DNA of 64,000 bases from Bacteroidota bacterium (GTDB lineage Bacteria; Bacteroidota; Bacteroidia; Chitinophagales; Chitinophagaceae): the NCBI GenBank assembly GCA_023416995.1, contig JAEZGI010000029.1:62001-126000 (forward strand), read 5' to 3'. Shown one piece after another: positions 47,634 through 57,600 of the stretch. The notes under the pieces were generated by a model. That model searched no databases. It saw nothing but the letters and a program-made list of their open reading frames with translations, and was not told where the DNA came from. Position numbers and translations under genes: made by a program. Every line of letters begins with the position of its first letter. Position 1 is the first letter of the stretch.

Positions 47634-48671
47634 ATGTCTGTTAAACTAAAAATGTATGAGGGAGTTGCCCTTAACTATGAAAAGGAAGCAGATGGTATAC
47701 GACAAAGCGATAAGCCCGATCCTTACCTGCCGGGCCCTGCCCTAATCAAAGCGGTACAACTGGCACAGATACTACAAAGGCCGCTCTTATTAAAGGGCGA
47801 ACCAGGATGTGGCAAGAGCCGTTTAGCGGAAGCAGTTGCCTATGAGTTGTTTGGAGACAGTTTTCGTGATTACTATTTTCAGTGGCATGTAAAGTCTTCC
47901 AGTAAGGCCCAAGATGGATTATTTACAATTGACTACCTGAAACGCATGAGCAATGCCAACATAAAGAACGGGAATAAAAATGTAGACATTCGATTGGCAA
48001 AAGATGATAACGGTAATTATAAAGACAAAAGTGAATATGTGACCCTTGGTGAATTAGGTAAGGCCTTTCAGCTAACCCAACGTATGTCCGAAAAATCTTT
48101 TTCATCGCCTCCTGTAATCCTGATCGATGAAATAGATAAGGCAGATATTGACTTCCCTAACGACCTGCTGCTTGAATTAGATAAAATGGAGTTTACCATT
48201 CCCGAAGCAAAGGACGAAAACGGTGATCCTGTTCAAATAAAAGCAAATCCGAAATTCCGGCCACTGATTTTTATTACCAGCAATGATGAGAAAACGCTGC
48301 CACCCGCTTTTTTGCGCCGCTGCCTGTTTCACTATATTGACTTTAAAGAAATTCCGTTAAAAGAAATTGTAAAAACAAATTATGCACGGTTGCCGGCGGA
48401 ATTTATCAGCGATGCGGTTGATCAATTCATCTCCTGGCGGGAGAAAATAGATAAAACCGGCATCAGTAATAAAAACATTACTACTAGTGAGTTATTGGAC
48501 TGGATAAAAATTATTAATTACTACCACGATACCGAACACAAAGTTCCTGAGTTTGTAAAAAATGAAATGCCCCCATATTATTCTGCCTTGTTAAAGGATC
48601 CGGAAAGTATAAAATTATTTGTGTCACCTTCTACAACAATTGACCAAAATGTACCCGCCGCTATTGTATGA
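47634..48671 (+). CDS. MoxR-family AAA+ ATPase
   Basis: 345 residues from the ATG at 47634; a TTG at 47598 inside the previous gene is less likely. Walker A GEPGCGKS at 55-62, Walker B ILIDEIDKAD with D165/E166, sensor region FITSNDEKTLPPAFLRRC with the arginine finger, and a C-terminal lid. The 'LIDEIDKAD.DFPNDLL.ELD' stretch is typical of MoxR proteins paired with vWA partners. Family knowledge: MoxR ATPases act as chaperone-like remodelers together with vWA proteins. Its last 23 bp overlap the start of the vWA gene, which suggests coupled translation and a joint complex. Confidence 0.92.
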   Translation: MSVKLKMYEGVALNYEKEADGIRQSDKPDPYLPGPALIKAVQLAQILQRPLLLKGEPGCGKSRLAEAVAYELFGDSFRDYYFQWHVKSSSKAQDGLFTIDYLKRMSNANIKNGNKNVDIRLAKDDNGNYKDKSEYVTLGELGKAFQLTQRMSEKSFSSPPVILIDEIDKADIDFPNDLLLELDKMEFTIPEAKDENGDPVQIKANPKFRPLIFITSNDEKTLPPAFLRRCLFHYIDFKEIPLKEIVKTNYARLPAEFISDAVDQFISWREKIDKTGISNKNITTSELLDWIKIINYYHDTEHKVPEFVKNEMPPYYSALLKDPESIKLFVSPSTTIDQNVPAAIV

Positions 48672-49890
48672 GTTATTCAGTGAAATCCGGGAGGAGCAGG
48701 GCTTGTCCGGACCGGGCCTGGAGGAGTATTATTTATTGTTCGATCTGCTGGAACATAGGAAACAGTATCCAATAAAAGACTTTGACGACCTCGCATTTGT
48801 ACTTGAAGCAATCTGGCTAAAATCAAATCAGTATAGAAACAAATTCCGGCAAGTACTACAAGTTCGTAAGGCCAAATTGCAGCATTTGATAGAGGTGCTT
48901 AAAAAGGAGCCGGAAATACTAACATCTCCTGACGAAACAAAGGTGGATGGAAAAATTAATCAGATAGCTGAACCGGTTACGGATCTAAATGTACCAACGG
49001 CGCAGGAGAGGGTCGGTGTAACAGAGAACGCGGTTGTTGGAGATCAAAAAAAAGCAGAAAAGAAGCCGCATGAAACGGCAGATGAAGATAAAACCGAGAC
49101 AGTGTTTTCGTTGGGTACGGGTCAGGCAGGGGCTGGCTCCTATTTTCAATTAGCGAAGGAAACTAATGACATGACTCTATTACAGACCCCTTTTTTATTT
49201 ACTAACGATTATTTCCCTATAAAGAACCGTAACCTCTTACAGGCATGGCGTACGCTTAAAAACAAGGCAGAAGGAAAAACATTGCCGGAAATAGATATAA
49301 AAAAAACGATTGTACATACAGCCCGCAAAGGTTTTTTTTCAAGTTTGTTACTCTGCCGGGAACTGGAAAATCAACTCCAATTGTTTATACTGCTTGATTG
49401 CAGCGATACGATGGTGGCGGTTGAAGAATTCGGAAAGGAATTGGTTCTCACGGCTTCGCGGAGTCATGTGCATATAAACGTCAGACCATGGTATTTTTCT
49501 ACGATTCCGCATAGAAAAAAAACTGATGATTATCTAGTATACGATGAATCTTTTATTAATCCGAAAGGAATCCGGCAATTATTTGGAAGTCGGGGCAGAC
49601 GGAATATCGTGGTGTTGTTGTACAGCGATGCGGGTGCTTTAAAAAATAATTTTGATGTGGAACGCATCATGGAAACAGAACATTTTCTGCATTTCTTAAA
49701 TCGTCAGGCCGGCTATACAGCCTGGCTGAACCCGGCACCGAAAGAAAGATGGTCTGCCACCAATGCAGAGAAAATAAAAGAAATGATACCGATGTTTGAT
49801 ACAACCCGCACCGATGTTGAAAAATTAATGAGTGCCTTAAAAGGCAAGTTTGTCAGGATTGCACAAGCTGAAAACAATGCTACCACTTAA
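48649..49890 (+). CDS. vWA-domain partner of the MoxR ATPase
   Basis: 413 residues from the ATG at 48649, which overlaps the MoxR stop; a TTG at 48619 is only an upstream in-frame alternative. The N-terminal ~100 residues are helical (LYELFSEIREEQG, then DFDDLAFVLEAIW), followed by a charged linker to about 165. The vWA-like domain covers about 240-405. Its metal site is FILLDCSDTM (D250, S252), where classical MIDAS motifs read DxSxS; the third position is Asp253-Thr254-Met, so metal binding may be altered. The ending TAWLNPAPKERWSATNAEKIKEMIPMF is, as I recall it, characteristic of vWA proteins in MoxR-vWA conflict systems. It overlaps the next gene by 14 bp. Confidence 0.85.
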   Translation: MYPPLLYELFSEIREEQGLSGPGLEEYYLLFDLLEHRKQYPIKDFDDLAFVLEAIWLKSNQYRNKFRQVLQVRKAKLQHLIEVLKKEPEILTSPDETKVDGKINQIAEPVTDLNVPTAQERVGVTENAVVGDQKKAEKKPHETADEDKTETVFSLGTGQAGAGSYFQLAKETNDMTLLQTPFLFTNDYFPIKNRNLLQAWRTLKNKAEGKTLPEIDIKKTIVHTARKGFFSSLLLCRELENQLQLFILLDCSDTMVAVEEFGKELVLTASRSHVHINVRPWYFSTIPHRKKTDDYLVYDESFINPKGIRQLFGSRGRRNIVVLLYSDAGALKNNFDVERIMETEHFLHFLNRQAGYTAWLNPAPKERWSATNAEKIKEMIPMFDTTRTDVEKLMSALKGKFVRIAQAENNATT

Positions 49891-52435
49891 CGCAGGAAAA
49901 TTAGAGTTGACCCCTTCGTCGAGGGAAAAACTCGATGGATACTTTCGACGCTTTTGCGAAGGAGAGAATGGTCGTCGTTATGGCGTTACGCCGGTTTTAT
50001 TTGCGTGCCACGCTTCATTTCCGCTGCTGCTTTCGCCGGGCCTTGCCAATCTGATCTGGCTTAATTTTAAAAATTTTACCGTACAAAAAGACGGACATGC
50101 CGAAGCCGAATTGCAAAATATTGATTCTGTGACGGTAAGTGATTTTCTGCTATCGCCGCTGGTAAGGCCTGTAGCCGCAAGGCAGTATGAGGTTATTCCT
50201 GACATACGGGCTTATTTGTTGTACCTGTTAAAAGATGGGCGTTGGTTTAACCTGTATGGAATCACATCGGTGGGTAGTACCCGCCTGCAGGAGCTTGCTC
50301 AGTTTCTGTTGCAATACGTCGACGATAAAATGGCACAAACAGAAAACAATGCATCCGGTTTTTTAGAGGTAAATAGATGGGCAGCGCTGGCTTATTTACA
50401 ACCTGATGCTCTGGCCCTGCATATGAGCAAGGCGTTGAAAGAGAACCTGGACTCCAGTAATGAACTGGGGCAATTGCGGCTCAATCTTTTGATGGATAGG
50501 TTTGATGCGCAATACGAATTAGATATTCAAAAAGAGGGCGTGCCGGCAAAGGCTTTTATTAACCTGCATACGTACAGCAAAGCAAATAAAGCAATTTTAT
50601 TTGAGCAGGAAATGAATGTGATATCGGACAAGTTTAACGGTATTGAAGATGAATTTATCGGGCAAAAAAATAGCAGTACTGCGTTAGTAGAATTACCGGT
50701 TTTGCCAACAGTTGGGCAACGCCTGAAGCGGAAAAAAAATAAGGTGCAGCGGATGCTGTCGTTGCTCATTGGGATTGATAAATATGCTGACCCCGCATTG
50801 AACATATTAAAGGGATGCGTAACAGGAGCAAAGCAAATAGAAGGCATTTTACAAGGTTTAAACAAGGAGCAATTTGATACGCAGCACCTGATACTTTTAC
50901 CAGATGCAGAAGCAACCTATCAAAACATTCTTTCGGCCATACAGCAATCATTGTCAAACGCCAATACAGAGGACATATTTCTCATTTATTTCTCAGGACA
51001 TGCAGAATACACGTTTAGGCAGAACCGGATTTTTCCTTTTGATTATAGCGAGAAAAATTCCATAAATGCGATTTCCAACGCTGCTTTCTATGACATCATT
51101 ACTGCTGCAAACACCAAAAAATGCCAGACGGTTTTTATTCTAGATTCGCATACAGGTTATTATAAATGGATAGATGACACAGGCATTTTTTTGGGTGGCG
51201 TGCATAAAACCATGCAGATGGAGCGGCCTTACAAAGAATTTCCTGCTTCTGCCTTTTTAAAATCGCTAATAGAAATAATACATCACACGGATAATAAAAT
51301 TACTAACCGGGATATCTATCTGTGGCTTAAATTTAAAATGGCGAATGATTTTGAGAATGTGAATGAAACCCCGGTCATGCTTACTGCCAGAGAAAACCTG
51401 GATAACTATTTTCTGACCAAAACACCGGCAGGACAACATAATTACTCCTTAATTGCTTTTAATAACCAGACAAGTAGTTGGCAACTGGTGGCGGAAGATT
51501 TCAGGGTTCCCCTGCTTAGCAGGCAGGCATGGGTTTATGATTATTCAGCCATAGCTCCTGGTGAAACCGGCCGCGGCGAATTATTTCAGCGGGAAGGAAT
51601 TGTGTTGTTTGGCGGTGAGACAGATTCGTTGTCAAAAGAAGATATCTACAAAATCAATGTTGCCAAGAATCCACTCATAACGCTTGTGTATTGGTACGGT
51701 AAGCAGCACCTGGCTATAGCTACAACGCTTGGTGAAGAATTGAGCAAGCTAAAATTCGACCATTTTTTTCAATGGCAGATGCTACAGCCTTCGATAGAAG
51801 GCATCGATAGCGAATCTCAGATAGAGAGGGGGACAAAGCACGAAAGAGAATTGGTTATAACGATAGAGGGCAATAGCGATGCCTATTTTTTCCGTACAAC
51901 TTATCATGTGTCAGGACCTAGCAGTGCTGAATATCTAATGCTTTCCTGGATCACACCCACAGAAGCATTACTTATAGAATCGATCAAAAAGTTTAACGGG
52001 TACATGTATTTTAAAAGCATCACTTTACCTGAATACCTGAACTCTTCCCGTTTACAGTTGGACATTCTATACCAATGGCAAACCAATCCGGAAAGAACCG
52101 CTTATCAAAGTGCCAGTATACCGCTTCACTTAGATAACCGCAGCTTTACCATCCATTCGGGGAAAATTAGTTTTTATCCCTTAAACCTGATCCTTCAAAG
52201 CCGGGAAGAGGATACCTTGTATTACGATTTGTATATAGTCGTTTCGGATTTTACCATACAGAGAATTTCGGCCGGTGGTGATAATAAAATAGAAAATAAT
52301 TCCGCTGTTACGGTAACTATGAACGATCCAAAATTATTCGATAAAATACTATCCAATAACCTTGGTGCAGAAATAAAAATCCTACTAAGCCGCGACCCAA
52401 TACGCTACGAATTTTTACAAACAGGAATTAATTAA
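49877..52435 (+). CDS. VMAP-like helical module fused to a catalytically dead caspase fold
   Basis: 852 residues from the ATG at 49877, overlapping the vWA stop; a TTG at 49850 is less likely. Residues about 20-180 form a helical module (HASFPLLLSPGLANLIW, DFLLSPLVRPVAARQYEV, ARLQ-like helices, FLEVNRWAALAYL) that resembles the middle modules of vWA-MoxR-associated proteins (VMAPs). From about 292 to 510 there is a caspase fold: MLSLLIGIDKYADPAL, IYFSGHAEY with H375 kept, but FILDSHTGYY (423-429) where active members have D.C..G. The catalytic cysteine is absent. The remaining ~340 residues are beta-rich and unassigned. Inferred role: the third component bridging MoxR-vWA to proteases, with a pseudo-caspase as docking or inhibitory partner. 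Confidence 0.75.
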   Translation: MLPLNAGKLELTPSSREKLDGYFRRFCEGENGRRYGVTPVLFACHASFPLLLSPGLANLIWLNFKNFTVQKDGHAEAELQNIDSVTVSDFLLSPLVRPVAARQYEVIPDIRAYLLYLLKDGRWFNLYGITSVGSTRLQELAQFLLQYVDDKMAQTENNASGFLEVNRWAALAYLQPDALALHMSKALKENLDSSNELGQLRLNLLMDRFDAQYELDIQKEGVPAKAFINLHTYSKANKAILFEQEMNVISDKFNGIEDEFIGQKNSSTALVELPVLPTVGQRLKRKKNKVQRMLSLLIGIDKYADPALNILKGCVTGAKQIEGILQGLNKEQFDTQHLILLPDAEATYQNILSAIQQSLSNANTEDIFLIYFSGHAEYTFRQNRIFPFDYSEKNSINAISNAAFYDIITAANTKKCQTVFILDSHTGYYKWIDDTGIFLGGVHKTMQMERPYKEFPASAFLKSLIEIIHHTDNKITNRDIYLWLKFKMANDFENVNETPVMLTARENLDNYFLTKTPAGQHNYSLIAFNNQTSSWQLVAEDFRVPLLSRQAWVYDYSAIAPGETGRGELFQREGIVLFGGETDSLSKEDIYKINVAKNPLITLVYWYGKQHLAIATTLGEELSKLKFDHFFQWQMLQPSIEGIDSESQIERGTKHERELVITIEGNSDAYFFRTTYHVSGPSSAEYLMLSWITPTEALLIESIKKFNGYMYFKSITLPEYLNSSRLQLDILYQWQTNPERTAYQSASIPLHLDNRSFTIHSGKISFYPLNLILQSREEDTLYYDLYIVVSDFTIQRISAGGDNKIENNSAVTVTMNDPKLFDKILSNNLGAEIKILLSRDPIRYEFLQTGIN

Positions 52436-52445
52436 TGTTTTCAGT

Positions 52446-54641
52446 ATGGCAAACCGTAGTACACAAAACACAGCTAATGACAAAAGACAATGGGATGTAG
52501 TTACCATGCCTTTTACTTTAGAAAAGCAGGCTACCTGGGGCATTGATGAAGAAATTATTCCTGAAGTAATCAAGGTAATGCGTGAAAAAAAGATCGGGAA
52601 ATTTGCTTCCGACGAACATACGATCAATTTCAACAATTTAAAAAAGCTGGTTGCCTCGTTATGGCAGGAAGATATCGACATGAGTGATTGGTCGAAAGCA
52701 CTGGCCCAGTTTATCACTCATGTCGCTGTTGCACCAAAGGCCGACCAAAATGTTTACAAAGATTTGCAGCTGGTGATCAATAAATTTCCCGGTTTGATTA
52801 CTTCAGTTCTTATTGCTGACGGAAGATGGGGACCGGCCTCGCAAAAGGCGCTTGAAGCTGTCCAAACGTTCTATAATCTTCCGGTAGCACCGCCTTCACG
52901 ACTGGTGCTCCATCTTTTACAACTAATTGCAGGCCGTTTATTTGGCATTAATTCAAACGAATATTTTGGAAGAAATATTTTGTTTTCAGGTTTTGCTTAT
53001 ATCAATGACAAAAGTGATTTTAGTTTAGTTCAGGCAACAAATGGCTATACGTTAAATAGATACAATAAGCAGCTTATAGATTTTGTGTCCTATAAAAGTA
53101 ATTTCTCAACCCGGTTTGGCGCCGTTACTGCCTGCCTGATGTTGTTGCAATTACAGAATGGCAAACCGATAGCTGATGTGTGCGACCTGATGCTGCTAGG
53201 AGAGCAGGGGGAATGGCAAACACCTGGCGCTTTTACATCTATAAACAAAAATGATTTTTATTTTGAGCCTGACTTTACTGTAAGCTTCGCTACTAAAACT
53301 GCCGCATCACTTACCATTAAGTATAGTCCTAAAACCACTACCACTATAGAGCTAATGGCTATTTACATGAATGAAACATTTACCATTGCTGCTGCCGTGG
53401 GCGAAGTTGTACATGCTGATGAATCTGGGAAAACGTTGGTATTTGATGCTACTTCCTTTCTTGCTGACGAAAGCAAAAAAAATGGTATGGATGGAACCAC
53501 GGTGCTCCTGAAAGCGGACTATGTTAAGTTTTTTATTCTCCGGAAAAAAAGGGAGACACCGGTAAGTGAAATTCGTAGTCAGCCAAAGCATCATCTTTTG
53601 CCACTTGAATTTTACCAGCTCATTACAACTCCTGATGAAGATATTCTCGGTACCGCATGTTTTGGTTTAGCGTTTCAATCTGAAAATAAATTTTCTAAAA
53701 ACCTGACCGGAGATTTAAAGGAAGTTTATGACGACCTTAAAACGGACCTAAAAGGAATTCAGAAAGATCTAAAAGCCGATATAAAACGAATATTTAAAGA
53801 TTTTAGATCAGAGGTAAAATCAATCTATAAGGAGCGTAAAGTTACGGTAGCAGATGATTTGCAGAAAGATCGTTGGGACGGCAAAAGCAGTGATAACGGC
53901 AATACACTGATAGCATCGGTTGAGCCTGCAAAATTGGTTCCGGGCTTGTATTCAGTGGCGATTTCAATCCATACAGAAAATACAGCTTTAAAAGAGGCAG
54001 CTATATTTTTACACGATACATTCAAAAATGAGATTGAATTTGTTCCCTTTAAAAAGAATATTGCAAAGTTAAATGTAACTGCGTACGAGGCTTTTACAGT
54101 GGGTGTTTGCACTGACGACGGGACGATGCTGGAACTTGATTTAAATGAGGTTCCCGGCTATCCAAAAGGATTTTATTATGATGACCCGCCAGAGAAATTT
54201 AAACTAGAGGTTGAAGAATTGGATAAGAGTCGTCCAATAATAGTACCTGATGATTTGCAGAAAAACCGTTGGGAAGGGAAAGAAATCAACAATGGAAAAA
54301 AGATTTCCGCTGTAGTTCAAAAGAAACTAATCCCTGGATTATACAAGGTAGAAGCACGAGTCGAACCGGCTGACCGTAAATCAACACTACATGGTTTTGT
54401 CGCATTCTTTTTGCACGATAGTTTTAAAAGCAGAATCCGTTACAAAAAGGTGATTGATAATGTTGCTAAGCTAAGCCTAACGGCTTATGAAGCATTTACT
54501 ATAAGCGCATGTACACAGGATGGGACATTATTGGAATTAGATCTGCAAAAACAACTTGGCTACCCCGCCGGTTTTTATTATAAAGAAGAACAGCCAAAAG
54601 CAAAACCCAAAGTAAGGTCAAAAGTGCCAAGAAAGAAATAG
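52446..54641 (+). CDS. PG-binding-like / coiled-coil / double pYEATS protein
   Basis: 731 residues, 10 bp after the previous gene. Residues about 118-146 (IADGRWGPASQKALEAVQTFYNLP) fit the peptidoglycan-binding-domain-1 core pattern. A Lys/Glu/Asp-rich amphipathic helix at about 415-460 (GDLKEVYDDLKTDLKGIQKD) is a likely coiled coil. Two tandem copies of a prokaryotic YEATS (pYEATS) domain follow at about 466-580 and 600-715: each has DDLQK.RW.GK, an FLHDTFK or FLHDSFK strand, a TAYEAFT turn and TMLELDL or TLLELDL, ending at GYP.GFYY. pYEATS domains are known from conflict-system proteins and are thought to bind ligands or proteins by analogy with eukaryotic YEATS acyl-lysine readers. A basic tail (KVRSKVPRKK) ends the protein. 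Likely a sensor or adaptor in the operon. Confidence 0.8.
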   Translation: MANRSTQNTANDKRQWDVVTMPFTLEKQATWGIDEEIIPEVIKVMREKKIGKFASDEHTINFNNLKKLVASLWQEDIDMSDWSKALAQFITHVAVAPKADQNVYKDLQLVINKFPGLITSVLIADGRWGPASQKALEAVQTFYNLPVAPPSRLVLHLLQLIAGRLFGINSNEYFGRNILFSGFAYINDKSDFSLVQATNGYTLNRYNKQLIDFVSYKSNFSTRFGAVTACLMLLQLQNGKPIADVCDLMLLGEQGEWQTPGAFTSINKNDFYFEPDFTVSFATKTAASLTIKYSPKTTTTIELMAIYMNETFTIAAAVGEVVHADESGKTLVFDATSFLADESKKNGMDGTTVLLKADYVKFFILRKKRETPVSEIRSQPKHHLLPLEFYQLITTPDEDILGTACFGLAFQSENKFSKNLTGDLKEVYDDLKTDLKGIQKDLKADIKRIFKDFRSEVKSIYKERKVTVADDLQKDRWDGKSSDNGNTLIASVEPAKLVPGLYSVAISIHTENTALKEAAIFLHDTFKNEIEFVPFKKNIAKLNVTAYEAFTVGVCTDDGTMLELDLNEVPGYPKGFYYDDPPEKFKLEVEELDKSRPIIVPDDLQKNRWEGKEINNGKKISAVVQKKLIPGLYKVEARVEPADRKSTLHGFVAFFLHDSFKSRIRYKKVIDNVAKLSLTAYEAFTISACTQDGTLLELDLQKQLGYPAGFYYKEEQPKAKPKVRSKVPRKK

Positions 54642-54695
54642 ACAGTTTATCTGAAATAGGAATGTAGGATATTTCATTTAATAAGATGTTCTTTT

Positions 54696-57600
54696 ATGAA
54701 CCAGATTTCTGTGGCGGATTTTTTTTCGTCTAGTAAAGCTTATTTTATTGCGGTTGATACCTACAATTCACCTGCTGTACCAGATTTACAAACACCGGTT
54801 CATGATGTAAAGGCACTGTCAGCAGTTCTGCTAAAACATCATGGGTTCGGCATTGAACCGGTTGTCCATAAGGCAGATGTTGATCGTGATTCATGTATAC
54901 CCAACCCACTACTCAATCCTGGATCGGGTCAATTGCTGCAGTTTTTGCGCAGTATCGTTGCAGACAAAGATGACCGGTTGCTCATCTATTTTGCCTGCCA
55001 TGGTATTGCTATGGATAGTGAGGGTGATCCGGAAGGCTACATCCTGGCGGCTGATGCTTCACCAGGGCAGTGGGACAGCTTTATTAAAATGAGTGAGGTA
55101 CTCCGAATATTGCAGAACCTTACTTGTAAACACCTGTTGCTCATACTTGATTGTTGCTATGCTGGTGCGTTCCGCTGGGCTGGCACTACACGAGGGATGG
55201 GAGCAGAAGTTCCTAAAACGATCTATTATGAAAAGCTGCAACAGTACACAGGTAATAAGGCTTGGCAGGTTTTGACATCGGCTGCTCATGACCAAAAAGC
55301 AATTGATGCGCTGCGGCTCGGCAGAAGGGAGCCGAACAGTGCCTCCATGCTTTCGCCCTTTGCAGAGTTGATGGTAAAGGCGCTGCAAACAGGAGATGCG
55401 GACTCGAGCTTTGCCATGGAACCTGACGGTTTAATCACGGCAACCGAATTAAGCTACTACCTGCAAGAAAGCATTTTCGAGAACTTATTTAAGCGAAAAA
55501 TTGATGCGGATAAACGGCAGCTACCAATGTTGTTCCCGGTAATTAATGCGGCCGCCGGACTAGTAGGAAAAGGCGAATTTCTATTTCAAAACCCCTCGAT
55601 ACAACAACTTGCCTTACCATCAAAAAGCAATACCAATCCATATAAAGGCCTTGCTGCCTACACCAGAGAAGACAATACTATTTTTTATGGGCGGCAGCGT
55701 GTGCTAACCGGGTGGATAGATGGTAAGACAGATAATATTGGTCTTATACCCGCGTCGAGGCTATTTCCGTTAATCATACTGACTGGGCCTTCCGGTATTG
55801 GTAAATCCTCTCTGGCAAAAGCCGGGCTTTTGGCTTATTATAGTGGCAAAAGTGAAATCGCTCTTCGTGAAATGCGGCCTGGAAAAACACCCTGGACAAG
55901 TAACAAAAGCACGATTGATGAGATAAGGAAATTGGAAAAAGTAATCGTACTCATCGATCAATTTGAAGAATTGATAACTATTTGCAAAAGTGCTGACGAG
56001 AGAGATCAATTTGAAGAAGCGGTTCTGGAGCTGCTAAACAGGAAATCGATCATCATCACTATCCGTTCGGATTTCGAAAACCAATTTAAAGATTCAAAAC
56101 TTTTCCGAATACGAACAGAAAGAAACAGGATTGTTCACCACATCCGGTTTATGCTTCGCGGCGGGGGAGTAGCTCCCATTACTGCCAATGGAGGCAAACA
56201 TTCAGGATTTGGCCAGCTAACAGCAGCTGATAAAATAATCCGGTATCGCTTTATTGTTCCACCGTTTCATCGGGATGAGATCGAAGAAATCGTCATTCAA
56301 CCGGCAGCGCAGGAATTACTGGAGATTAAGCCGGCAGACAACCGTGCCCATGCCGCTGAAAAATTTGTAGACCGCATTGTGGATGATGCGTTTCAAAATT
56401 CGGGATCACTGCCACTGCTGTCCCTTGCATTAAGTGAATTATGGGAAAAAAGGGAAGACAACAACCTGCTTGAGCAGGCGTATGATGATTTTGGCGGTAT
56501 TACGGGAATTTTAGACCGCAAAGCCAATGAAGAATATAACAGGCTCAATGGCCAGCCGGAAGACCAACTACTTTTTAAACAGCTCATTTTCCGGATGATT
56601 TCTTTCGAAGGAGGCAGGATTTCAAAAAGAAGGGTCTATACAGCACTGAACGGCACGCCTACTGACGGACATAGGGTTGATGAGTTGATTCTAAATACCC
56701 CTTCCCGCACAGAAAAAATTAAAAGTATCGCTCTTCACCTAACCAACGCCCGGTTAATAAAGCCAGATACCGACGAGTCCGGACATCCGTTTATTGAACC
56801 TTCGCATGATGCCTTACTCAGATCATGGATTACGCTTACGAAGTGGCTGAAAGAGAAAGATTCCCACACCAATCAAACCGGCCAGGAAACGATCGTGCTA
56901 TTACGTTCTGTAGCGGATGCGGTAAATAATGGGGTAGTATGGGCCAATGATCCGCGGCTGCAAGTGGCCAAACAAAACATTGGTGTTAATTTGAATCAAA
57001 GTGAAGAACAGTTTATCCGGGATTCTATCCGGAAAAAGAATTACAACAAACGGATCAGGGGCTGGTCAATCGGAATTGCCGCATCCCTTATAATGGCACT
57101 GGGAATTTTTGGTTGGTGGCAGGCTGTCCGGTCGGCCGAAAGGGCAAAAAGAAATGAGGCCCTATACTTGGCTGCATCAGCCGAGTCGCTCACACCCCAC
57201 AACGCGTTTGCCGCCATAGCAAATGCGGAGAGCCTGGCTCCTGATGAGCCCTTGGTCTATGACTATTTTCTTCGGTTCTCTAAAAATGTCACTAATTATA
57301 ACAGCATACCCTTTCTTGTTATACCGGGAAAAGGTGTTATCCGGTCGCTTCAGTTTGACAGTAGCCGAAAGGTGCTACAGGTAACCGGTGATTATACCAT
57401 TGCAGAAATATCAATGGACAATAAAAAGGTGACTTTAATTTCTTTCCCTCAACAGATACGGAAAGCTATATATACCAATGCGGCTACCTTATTGGTGCTC
57501 ACATCAACTACCCTTTATAAATGCAGCAACGGCATCATCAGTGATTCAATAAAAGTGAAAAACAGCCGAACCATGGAGATGTTTACACGCGGCAATAAGT

